From an uncultured Bacteroidales bacterium (GTDB lineage: Bacteria > Bacteroidota > Bacteroidia > Bacteroidales > F082), in assembly GCA_900317155.1 (NCBI GenBank), contig ONFO01000003.1:62001-126000 (forward strand): a DNA stretch of 64,000 nucleotides. Reading direction: 5' to 3'. Each line of letters starts with the position of its first letter. Position 1 is the stretch's first letter. Below are positions 15,100 through 21,990 of the stretch, piece by piece. The notes below the pieces were generated by a model, which was not told the origin of the DNA, did no database searches, and saw only the letters and a program-made list of their open reading frames with translations. The translations under genes and the position numbers were made by a program.

Positions 15100-16956
15100 A
15101 TGTATAACATTTTTGAACTTCAAGAGAAGTCGTTAGACGACCTCAAAATCATTGCCACGGAATTGGGCATCGATGACGAGAACAGAGACAGAATGCAACT
15201 CATATACGACATCATCGACCATCAAGTGGATCATCCAGACATCAAAAAAACCGAAAAGCCAAAAAAGGCAAAACAAAAGGCGCCAAAATCCGAAAAAACT
15301 GAATCGAAAGCGACGCCTGTAGTTGAAAAACCGGCCGCGAGTGAACCGGAAATAAAAGAGCCAGCCAAAGCACCTGCCAAACCTATTGAAGAAGCCAAAG
15401 AGCCTGTCAACAATAATACCCAACAAAGCAAACGTACCAAACGTCCTCGCATCAACAAAGAAGCAGAAGCCAACGTCGGCGAACGGTCGAAAAACAACAC
15501 ACCACAGACTGTGCAGAATCCTGTTCCAAAGCAAGAAAAGCCTGCCCAGCCTATTGTGGAAGAAGCTGTTGCAACTCCTGAGACTCAGGTTATTGAAGAA
15601 GCCGTTGAGACGAAATCCGTTCGTGAGAAAAAAGAGAGTTTCAAGCAAAAGCGCAAACGCATCCACGAGAACGAGGAAGAAAGTGCTCCTGTCAAAGACG
15701 CCCCTACTGCTGAAGCAGAAAACGTCGTGGAAGAAAAACCAATAACAGAAGAAGAAACCGCTTCCAAGCAAGAAAAGAATGAGCGAGGGGAACGTAGTAT
15801 TGAACAGCGTCCTCGCCGCGATGACCTGCTCAGTCAATTCGACAGCAGTGTTAAAGCCGAAGGTGTGCTTGAAATCATGCCAGAAGGCTTCGGATTCCTC
15901 CGTTCTTCAGACTACAACTACCTGCCTTCTCCCGACGACATATATGTCTCACAGTCGCAAATCAAGCTGATGGGGCTGAAGACAGGCGACACCATTCTCG
16001 GCGTCATCCGTCCACCCAAGGCCAGCGAGAAATATTTCCCTTTGGTGAAAGTCGACCTCATCAATGGCCGCCGTCCCGAAGAAGTGCGCGACCGCATTCC
16101 CTTTGACTACCTCACTCCTCTTTTCCCGAACGAGAAATTCAATATCACAGGACACAAAGGCTGCACTATCTCAACCCGTATCATGGACCTCTTCGCCCCC
16201 ATCGGCAAAGGCCAGCGTGGCTTGATTGTGGCCCAACCTAAGACGGGTAAGACTGTCTTATTAAAAGAGGTGGCCAACGCCATTGCGGCCAACCATCCTG
16301 AAGTCTACCTCATCATCCTTCTTATCGACGAACGTCCCGAGGAAGTCACCGACATGCAACGCAGCGTAAACGCCGAGGTCATCGCATCCACATTTGACGA
16401 GCCTGCCTCCAAACATGTGCAGATTGCTAACATCGTGCTGGAGAAGGCCAAGCGTCTCACTGAATGTGGTCACGATGTAGTCATCCTTTTGGATTCCATC
16501 ACTCGTCTTGCCCGCGCCTATAACACCGTTTCGCCCGCATCGGGCAAGGTGCTCACCGGTGGCGTGGAAGCCAATGCCTTGCAAAAGCCGAAGCGTTTCT
16601 TCGGTGCCGCACGTAAGATTGAAAACGGGGGCTCACTGACTATTTTGGCCACCGCCCTCATTGACACAGGCTCCAAGATGGACGAAGTCATTTTCGAAGA
16701 ATTCAAGGGCACAGGCAACATGGAATTGCAACTTGACCGCCGTTTGTCGAACAAGCGCATCTTCCCATCCATCGACATCGTTGCTTCGGGCACACGCCGC
16801 GACGATCTGTTGGTCGACGAACGTACACTGGCTCGCGTTTGGGCACTACGCAACCACTTCGCCGACATGACGCCGCTTGAGGCCATGGAGTTCCTGAAAG
16901 ACCGCGTTGCCAAGACGATCAACAATGAAGAATTCCTAATGAGTTTGGATAAATAA
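15100..16956 (+). CDS. rho: Transcription termination factor Rho with long N-terminal insertion
   Basis: 618 residues against ~420 for E. coli Rho. The Rho_N helix domain is at residues 1-45 ([19 protein letters not shown]). It is followed by about 195 residues of low-complexity Lys/Glu/Pro/Ala sequence (roughly 48-243), then the RNA-binding OB domain (about 247-320, starting [16 protein letters not shown]). The hexameric ATPase has Walker A PKTGKT at 380-385 and [11 protein letters not shown], with the Q/R-loop region at [19 protein letters not shown]. Rho is an RNA-dependent helicase that releases transcripts. Such insertions are usual in Bacteroidota and may extend RNA binding. Confidence 0.97.
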   Translation: MYNIFELQEKSLDDLKIIATELGIDDENRDRMQLIYDIIDHQVDHPDIKKTEKPKKAKQKAPKSEKTESKATPVVEKPAASEPEIKEPAKAPAKPIEEAKEPVNNNTQQSKRTKRPRINKEAEANVGERSKNNTPQTVQNPVPKQEKPAQPIVEEAVATPETQVIEEAVETKSVREKKESFKQKRKRIHENEEESAPVKDAPTAEAENVVEEKPITEEETASKQEKNERGERSIEQRPRRDDLLSQFDSSVKAEGVLEIMPEGFGFLRSSDYNYLPSPDDIYVSQSQIKLMGLKTGDTILGVIRPPKASEKYFPLVKVDLINGRRPEEVRDRIPFDYLTPLFPNEKFNITGHKGCTISTRIMDLFAPIGKGQRGLIVAQPKTGKTVLLKEVANAIAANHPEVYLIILLIDERPEEVTDMQRSVNAEVIASTFDEPASKHVQIANIVLEKAKRLTECGHDVVILLDSITRLARAYNTVSPASGKVLTGGVEANALQKPKRFFGAARKIENGGSLTILATALIDTGSKMDEVIFEEFKGTGNMELQLDRRLSNKRIFPSIDIVASGTRRDDLLVDERTLARVWALRNHFADMTPLEAMEFLKDRVAKTINNEEFLMSLDK

Positions 16957-16970
16957 TTCTATAAATGAAG

Positions 16971-17008
16971 AAATGGTGCACGGTTTCGCTGCACCATTTT
17001 TTCTTTTA
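16971..17008 (+). terminator. Terminator after rho
   Basis: Arms AAATGGTGCA (16971-16980) and TGCACCATTT (16990-16999) with a 9-nt loop, then TTTTCTTTT. Confidence 0.85.
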
Positions 17009-17018
17009 ATACAAATCC

Positions 17019-17621
17019 ATGAAAAAAGTACTTGTTTTCCTAACAGTGATTCTCTTTTCAATGCCAATGCGGGCACAAAATCTCACTCTTTTAGACAGTA
17101 TAAAGAATGTCAATGCAAATGTGATGACCCTTGAGGCTAACGTACACAACCATACCAAGAAAACCGACAGGACCATTGAAAAGGACGGGGATTTTTATTA
17201 CAGCTTCTCCGATAAGTTCTCGGCCGTATTTAAAAACGACAGTTACATGATTGTCAATGGCAACCATATCAAGGTGGACATCGGCATCTTCCACGGCAGC
17301 TTCAGAATGTGGAATGGCCCCATCCGCTCGTTGACCCGTGCCTTTCTCTATGCACTACAAGGCCGTTGCGAAGACTTGGCCGAAGAAAACAATTTCACCC
17401 TACAAACAGAATCGGACGAGCATTTCCACACTGTCTACTTCACCACGAAAAAGAAGTTACTGATAGGCATCGGCCTCAAGCAAGCCATTTTCCGATACGA
17501 TAGGGAAAGCCTGCTTCTCAAGGAAATCGTGCTGATTGACTACAAAGATTCTATCGATACCTTTACCCTTGAAAACGAGAAATATAACACCGAAATCGAG
17601 GATAGCATTTTCGACATTTAA
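17019..17621 (+). CDS. LolA-like periplasmic protein
   Basis: 200 residues with a Sec signal peptide (cleavage about MRAQ-N). Short strands such as TKKTDRTIEKDGDFYYSF, FSAVFKNDSYMIVNGNHIK and FTLQTESDEHFHTVYFTTK fit the LolA/LolB half-barrel, with Asn-Gly turns where LolA carries its lipid-facing strands. LolA ferries lipoproteins across the periplasm; Bacteroidota carry several LolA-like paralogues, so the exact role is not fixed. The stop codon overlaps that of the convergent Mur-ligase gene by two bases. Confidence 0.65.
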   Translation: MKKVLVFLTVILFSMPMRAQNLTLLDSIKNVNANVMTLEANVHNHTKKTDRTIEKDGDFYYSFSDKFSAVFKNDSYMIVNGNHIKVDIGIFHGSFRMWNGPIRSLTRAFLYALQGRCEDLAEENNFTLQTESDEHFHTVYFTTKKKLLIGIGLKQAIFRYDRESLLLKEIVLIDYKDSIDTFTLENEKYNTEIEDSIFDI

Positions 17622-18973
17622 TCGTACAAGGCCTTCAAATCATCGGTCGTCAGACCGTTGAAGTCGCCAGAACTCATGAAAGCGCCAATGACATTATGTC
17701 GTTGGCCTTTTTCTAATAAGGCGACCAGCTCCGCCTTGTTATGCACGACCTTCAAGTCAGTACGGCCAAAGCCTTCAACGATACGCGAATCGGGCATGAG
17801 TTCCAGCTTTTTGATGGCCACGGCATGTGGGTCGTAGAAGACAATCGCTGTGTCAGCCAGTTTCAAGGCATCGCGATAATGGTCGATGAAAACTTCACTA
17901 AGGCTACTATAAGTGTGCAACTCAAAGACTGCAATCAAATGTTTCTCAGGGAACTGTTCGCGCAAGGCCTTCACGCTGGCATTCACCTTTGAAGGTGCGT
18001 GGGCAAAATCGCGGAAGACGAAGTTGTCGCCATTGTCGAACAACAGTTCCAAGCGTCGGGCTGCACCTTTGAAAGACGCAATGGCTTCATAGAATTGCAC
18101 ATCGGTCACGCCGAGTTGTTGGCAGACCAAACGTGCCGCATTGATATTCTTCATGTTATGGCTGCCAAAGATGCCCACTTCCCTCCTACTGCCGTCAGGC
18201 AAAAGCAAGGTCGTCTTGATGCCGTTGCTCTCAAAGGGATGCACACCATAGCCGAAGGTACGGCACTGTGCGCCTCGGGCAATCTTTTCGGCCTCAACAT
18301 CGGTTTGGTCGTAAATCAAGCAACCACCTGGCTCAATGGTGCGGACAAAAATGCGGAATTGTTCGAGATAGTTGTCAAACGTCGGAAAGACATTGACATG
18401 ATCCCAGCCGATGCCACTAATCACCGCAATATGAGGATGATAGTGATGGAACTTCGGTACGCGGTCAATGGGCGAAGTGAGGTATTCGTCGCCTTCCATC
18501 ACCATATATTTCGCTGTCTCGCTGAGGCGTACCATCACATCAAAACCTTCCAACTGCGCCCCGACCATGAAATCGGTCTCGATGCCAACATGCTTAAGCA
18601 CATGAAGAATCATAGAGGTGATGGTCGTCTTGCCATGGCTACCGCCGACAACGATACGCATCTTGTCCTTGCCCTGCTCGTAGAGGTATTCGGGATAGGA
18701 ATACACCTTCAGGCCCAGTTCTTGGGCGCGCACCAGCTCGGGGTTGTCGATACGGGCGTGCATGCCGAGGATGACGGCATCATACGACTTATCCAGTTTC
18801 TCGGGATACCAGCCCCATTGCGGAGGCAGGATGCCTTCTTTGGCAAGACGCGACTTGGAAGGCTCGAAGATCTCGTCGTCCGAACCCGTGACTTCATAAC
18901 CCTTGCGGTGCAAGGCAATGGCGAGGTTGTGCATGGCACTCCCGCCTATGGCAATAAAGTGGACTTTTTTCAT
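17618..18973 (-). CDS. mpl: Mpl-type Mur ligase (UDP-N-acetylmuramate:tripeptide ligase)
   Basis: 451 residues. The N-terminal nucleotide-binding domain HFIAIGGSAMHNLAIALHRKG, the ATP loop GGSHGKTTITSM, the central EGDEYLTSPIDRVPKF, ISGIGWDHVNVFPT and the C-terminal FRDFAHAPSKVNASVKAL match murein peptide ligase more than MurC. Mpl reattaches recycled L-Ala-gamma-D-Glu-meso-DAP to UDP-MurNAc, saving peptidoglycan peptides. It begins 17 bp after the SRP RNA gene and could be read through from that promoter, as I see no separate promoter. Confidence 0.85.
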   Translation of the reverse strand: MKKVHFIAIGGSAMHNLAIALHRKGYEVTGSDDEIFEPSKSRLAKEGILPPQWGWYPEKLDKSYDAVILGMHARIDNPELVRAQELGLKVYSYPEYLYEQGKDKMRIVVGGSHGKTTITSMILHVLKHVGIETDFMVGAQLEGFDVMVRLSETAKYMVMEGDEYLTSPIDRVPKFHHYHPHIAVISGIGWDHVNVFPTFDNYLEQFRIFVRTIEPGGCLIYDQTDVEAEKIARGAQCRTFGYGVHPFESNGIKTTLLLPDGSRREVGIFGSHNMKNINAARLVCQQLGVTDVQFYEAIASFKGAARRLELLFDNGDNFVFRDFAHAPSKVNASVKALREQFPEKHLIAVFELHTYSSLSEVFIDHYRDALKLADTAIVFYDPHAVAIKKLELMPDSRIVEGFGRTDLKVVHNKAELVALLEKGQRHNVIGAFMSSGDFNGLTTDDLKALYD

Positions 18974-18990
18974 AGTGATAAAACAAAGAA

Positions 18991-19087
18991 GGGTAAGCTA
19001 CTCATATCGCACCGCTACAACCTCCTACCCTTGCTACATTCCTGTCCTGGGGGATTTCAGAGGGAGCTGGTCGTATAAGACTTACCC
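18991..19087 (-). ncRNA. ffs: Small SRP RNA (4.5S-type)
   Basis: On the minus strand the RNA starts GGGTAAGTC and ends CTTACCC, so the ends pair as a closing stem of about 97 nt. The apical part has CCCCCAGGACAGGAA, then TGTAGCAAGGG, the conserved SRP pattern (GGA...GGAA and AGCA internal-loop strands) that binds Ffh M domain. A consensus promoter ends 5 nt before it and a T-rich tail (TTCTTTGTTTT) follows. The RNA acts with Ffh and FtsY in co-translational membrane targeting. It would be missed by protein-only annotation. Confidence 0.85.
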
Positions 19088-19091
19088 GATG

Positions 19092-19121
19092 CAAAAGTAC
19101 GGACTTTTCTTGGATTGGCAA
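19092..19121 (-). promoter_or_regulatory. Promoter of the SRP RNA
   Basis: The minus strand reads TTG, 19 nt, TACTTTTG, a full -33/-7 match placed so that transcription begins at the GGGTAAG end of the RNA. Confidence 0.8.
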
Positions 19122-19138
19122 GCAAAAATCGAAAAATT

Positions 19139-20548
19139 TTACTCGTGCCCGTAGCTCGACCCATCAAAGCAATGCGTGCAGAGGTCGCATTTGGGCAGGC
19201 CAATGGCACGTACAACGCTCTCCAAGGTGTTGAATTTCAAAGAATCCACACCGACATGTTTGCGTAGCATCTCCACGAGGTTGGCATATTCCTGGCTTGT
19301 CGGGTCGCAGTATTTTTCTATATTACGGTTGTCGTCGCCTTCCATCTCTTCGATGCAACGACGGGTAATAAGCTCCATGATGTTCTTGGAAGCAGAGAAA
19401 TTGAGGAAAGGACAACCGAAAAGCAATGGCGGACAACTGATGCGCACATGCACCTCCTTGGCACCATAGTCGTAGAGCATCTTTACGTTGTCGCGCAGCT
19501 GGGTGCCACGCACGATGCTGTCGTCGCAAAAGGCCACTTTCTTGCTTTCGAGCAAGGCTCGGTTGGGAATCAGCTTCATCTTGGCCACATGTTCGCGCTG
19601 GCTCTGGTTGACAGGCATGAAGCTGCGTGACCAGGTGGGGGTGTATTTCACCACGCCACGCAAATATGGAACCTTACGCACATTGGAATAACCCAACGCC
19701 ATTCCAATACCGGAATCAGGAATGGCAGAGACATAGTCGAGATCGAAGTAGTCTTGCTTGCCCATCTCGCGACCTTCATTATAACGAGCCTCCTCCACGT
19801 TGATACCCTCATAGTCAGCAGCTGGATAACCATAATAAATCCACAGGAAAGAGCACACCTGCTTCTTTGGGCTTGGTGGCAAAAGCTGTTGAATACCATC
19901 GAGTGTTACTTTGACAATCTCTCCAGGACCAACATTGTAGCAAGTCGCATAATCGAGATTGATGAAACTATGGCTTTCGGAGGCTACCACATAACCTTCC
20001 TCACTCTTTCCAACAATAATAGGTGTGCGTCCGTAGTAATCGCGGGCGGCGATGATGCCGTCTGCAGTCATGATAATCATGGAGCACGAGCCTTTCACCT
20101 TATTATATACGTTTTGGATACCATCGACGAAGTCCTCTCCTTGTGTGATAAGCAGGGCCATCAGTTCTGTAGGGTTTGTGGCACCCGAGCTCAGCTCTGC
20201 AAAATGCTGACGTTGATCCAAACAATGCTCGACCAACTCGTCCAAATTGTTGATTTTTGCTACTGTAGCAATAGCAAACTTACCTAAATGCGAGTTGACC
20301 ACAATGGGTTGAGCATCCGTATCGCTGATGACACCGATACCAATATTGCCTACAAACTTACCTAACTCATCGCAAAATTTCGTACGGAAATAGGAGTTTT
20401 CAATATCGTGAATCGAACGGTGAAACAATTCGCCGTCATAGGTTACCATACCCGCACGCTTGGTGCCAAGATGTGAATGATAATCAATACCATAGAATAA
20501 ATCCTTCACGCAAGGATGTTTAGAAACAGTGCCAAAAAAACCGCCCAT
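19139..20548 (-). CDS. Amidophosphoribosyltransferase (PurF) paralogue lacking the N-terminal nucleophile Cys
   Basis: 469 residues. Canonical PurF is processed to expose Cys1, which releases ammonia from glutamine. Here the protein begins MGGFFGTVSK, and a stop codon lies 12-15 bases upstream in frame, so no Cys-first start is available. The phosphoribosyltransferase half keeps the PRPP loop VAFCDDSIVRGTQL (338-351). Cysteines in the places of the B. subtilis 4Fe-4S ligands are present: Cys232 (VCSFLWIYYG), Cys372/379 and the cluster CDLCTHC (454-460). Similar MGGFF-type paralogues occur, to my memory, in other Bacteroidales next to a normal PurF. It may use free ammonia or be regulatory. 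The leader contains a terminator-like hairpin. Confidence 0.85.
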   Translation of the reverse strand: MGGFFGTVSKHPCVKDLFYGIDYHSHLGTKRAGMVTYDGELFHRSIHDIENSYFRTKFCDELGKFVGNIGIGVISDTDAQPIVVNSHLGKFAIATVAKINNLDELVEHCLDQRQHFAELSSGATNPTELMALLITQGEDFVDGIQNVYNKVKGSCSMIIMTADGIIAARDYYGRTPIIVGKSEEGYVVASESHSFINLDYATCYNVGPGEIVKVTLDGIQQLLPPSPKKQVCSFLWIYYGYPAADYEGINVEEARYNEGREMGKQDYFDLDYVSAIPDSGIGMALGYSNVRKVPYLRGVVKYTPTWSRSFMPVNQSQREHVAKMKLIPNRALLESKKVAFCDDSIVRGTQLRDNVKMLYDYGAKEVHVRISCPPLLFGCPFLNFSASKNIMELITRRCIEEMEGDDNRNIEKYCDPTSQEYANLVEMLRKHVGVDSLKFNTLESVVRAIGLPKCDLCTHCFDGSSYGHE

Positions 20549-20569
20549 AGTGTTTTCAATTTAGGTGAT

Positions 20570-20606
20570 AAAACAAAAAACATCTGCGGGAACTACCCCG
20601 TAGATG
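20570..20606 (-). promoter_or_regulatory. Terminator-like hairpin (possible attenuator) in the leader of the PurF paralogue
   Basis: The minus strand reads CATCTACGGGG, TAGTT, CCCGCAGATG, then TTTTTTGTTTT. The hairpin starts at the predicted transcription start (7 nt after the -7 box) and the gene starts 22 bp after the T-run. A terminator placed between promoter and gene suggests conditional read-through. No alternative antiterminator helix was found in the short leader. Confidence 0.55.
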
Positions 20607-20611
20607 GACTG

Positions 20612-20619
20612 CAAAAATA
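20612..20619 (-). promoter_or_regulatory. -7 element for the PurF paralogue
   Basis: The minus strand reads TATTTTTG followed by C, with a TTG 21 nt upstream. It is divergent from, and overlaps the upstream region of, the tsaC promoter. Confidence 0.65.
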
Positions 20620-20631
20620 CAGAATTTCACC

Positions 20632-20659
20632 TTGGTTCCGCAACATTTTTGTATTTTTG
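20632..20659 (+). promoter_or_regulatory. Promoter of tsaC
   Basis: TTG, 17 nt, TATTTTTG then CGCG, 20 bp before the ATG at 20680. It lies inside a longer frame, which argues for the later start. Confidence 0.65.
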
Positions 20660-20679
20660 CGCGTTTTTTTCATAAATCT

Positions 20680-21297
20680 ATGATACTCAAACTCTACCCT
20701 ACCGATCCCAACCCGCGCTACGTCAAGATGATCTTGGAATGCTTGGCCGACGGCGGTACCATCATCTTCCCTACCGACACCTTGTACGGTTTGGGAGGTT
20801 GCATCAACAACCCGCGTACCTTCGAACGCATCTGCCAAATCAAAGGCATCAAGAAGGAGAAGGCCAACTTCTCTTTTATCTTCCACGACCTCAGCATGTT
20901 GAGTGAGTTCACCAAGCCCATCAACAACGATGTGTTCAAGATGATGAAACGCAACCTGCCTGGGCCGTTCACTTTCATTTTGGAGGCCAACAACAACATT
21001 CCACGCATCTTCCAGAGCAAGAAGAAGACCATCGGCATCCGCATCCCCGACCAACCAATCATAACGAACATCGTGAAGGAGTTCGGGAGTCCTATCATGA
21101 CCACCTCTTTGGCCGACGAAGAAGACGAAATCAACCCTTACCTCACCGACCCTGAAGAGATTCATGACCGTTACAAGGACTTGGTAGACATCGTCATCGA
21201 CGGTGGTGCAGGCGAGAACGAAGAAAGTACCGTTGTGGATTGCACTGATAATGATATAGTTATCATTCGTCAAGGCAAGGGATTGTTGGACGAATGA
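20680..21297 (+). CDS. tsaC: L-threonylcarbamoyladenylate synthase (Sua5/YrdC family)
   Basis: 205 residues from MILKLYP. It makes threonylcarbamoyl-AMP from threonine, bicarbonate and ATP, the first step of the tRNA t6A37 modification. YrdC motifs: GGTIIFPTDTLYGLGGCI near residue 25, a KGIKKEKANFSFIF segment in place of the usual KRRP loop, LPGPFTFILEAN, GIRIPDQPI, and SPIMTTSLADEE. The C-terminus ends soon after the YrdC domain, so it is the short TsaC form, not long Sua5. It is 70 bp upstream of the tRNA gene. Confidence 0.9.
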   Translation: MILKLYPTDPNPRYVKMILECLADGGTIIFPTDTLYGLGGCINNPRTFERICQIKGIKKEKANFSFIFHDLSMLSEFTKPINNDVFKMMKRNLPGPFTFILEANNNIPRIFQSKKKTIGIRIPDQPIITNIVKEFGSPIMTTSLADEEDEINPYLTDPEEIHDRYKDLVDIVIDGGAGENEESTVVDCTDNDIVIIRQGKGLLDE

Positions 21298-21339
21298 AAA
21301 AAAATTGGCTGAAAAAGTCAGGGATAACGAAAAAAGCTG

Positions 21340-21347
21340 TACTTTTG
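21340..21347 (+). promoter_or_regulatory. -7 element for tRNA-Lys
   Basis: TACTTTTG followed by C, 20 bp before the mature tRNA 5' end. Confidence 0.6.
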
Positions 21348-21367
21348 CACCCGCAAAAAGCAAGGAT

Positions 21368-21440
21368 GACTCGGTAGCTCAGCAGGTAGAGCACAACACT
21401 TTTAATGTTGGGGTCCTGGGTTCGAGCCCCAGCCGGGTCA
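21368..21440 (+). tRNA. tRNA-Lys (anticodon TTT)
   Basis: A full cloverleaf can be drawn. The acceptor GACTCGG pairs with CCGGGTC (one T-G wobble). The D stem is GCTC/GAGC. The anticodon stem CAACA/TGTTG closes the loop CTTTTAA with anticodon TTT. The T stem CTGGG/CCCAG closes TTCGAGC. The discriminator is A, and CCA is not encoded. TTT reads AAA/AAG lysine codons. Confidence 0.95.
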
Positions 21441-21454
21441 CGAAATTAAAAAAC

Positions 21455-21490
21455 AGACCTAATTGATTTCCAATCAGTTAGGTCTTTTTT
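21455..21490 (+). terminator. Terminator after tRNA-Lys
   Basis: Arms AGACCTAA (21455-21462) and TTAGGTCT (21478-21485), with further pairing TTGATT/AATCAG inside, followed by TTTTT. Confidence 0.85.
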
Positions 21491-21525
21491 ATACCCCAAA
21501 AATGGCCTGCCGTGTCGACCGCGTG

Positions 21526-21771
21526 TCAATCGTTGTTTTTATAAAACGCAATTAGCTCCTCCATGGTAGCGAAAGGTTTCTCGTCGAGGTCCACCCAGAC
21601 TCCATCATTGAGGCGCTGCATCTTCCAACCTATCACCGCACCGTCGACCATCACTGGCACAACGCGTCTGTCCATTCCAAGATTGAAGCCCTCTCCTATC
21701 AGACCTTCATACGCCTTATTCATCTTATCGACGATGCTACTTAGGCTACCTTTTATCTTGTTATTCGGCAT
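21526..21771 (-). CDS. Small conserved-looking hypothetical protein (81 aa)
   Basis: I do not recognise a family. It is 81 residues, with no signal peptide or membrane helix. A charged helix (SSIVDKMNKAYEGLI) is followed by short strands VVPVMVDGAVIGWKMQRLN and WVDLDEKPFATMEELIAFYK, so a compact alpha-beta cytosolic domain is plausible. It is supported as real by its own full promoter 23 bp upstream and by the absence of a competing frame. Confidence 0.6.
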   Translation of the reverse strand: MPNNKIKGSLSSIVDKMNKAYEGLIGEGFNLGMDRRVVPVMVDGAVIGWKMQRLNDGVWVDLDEKPFATMEELIAFYKNND

Positions 21772-21794
21772 AGGGTGGATTGTGTTTTATGCTG

Positions 21795-21824
21795 CAAAAA
21801 TACACAAAATAATGTGAAAACCAA
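21795..21824 (-). promoter_or_regulatory. Promoter of the 81-aa protein gene
   Basis: The minus strand reads TTG, 19 nt, TATTTTTG then C, a full -33/-7 match. Confidence 0.7.
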
Positions 21825-21963
21825 AAACAAAACGGAAATCATATACGGCTGCCATGATACGACAACCCTACAATCTATATCGGCTACCACGGTGTGACAG
21901 CCCAACAATCCAAAACTTTTAACTACACTAAACCTTATGCCATCAATTCTAAACTTTTTTCAT

Positions 21964-21971
21964 TATCTTTG
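21964..21971 (+). promoter_or_regulatory. -7 element for the UvrD/PcrA helicase
   Basis: TATCTTTG followed by CC, 19 bp before the ATG at 21991. It overlaps the longer upstream frame, which favours the later start. Confidence 0.6.
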
Positions 21972-21990
21972 CCGACCAAACGAGAAACCC

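Noticed and set aside
20593-21363. 256-codon minus-strand frame over tsaC
   Set aside because: It is the antisense of tsaC and would run through the tsaC promoter; no recognisable domain.
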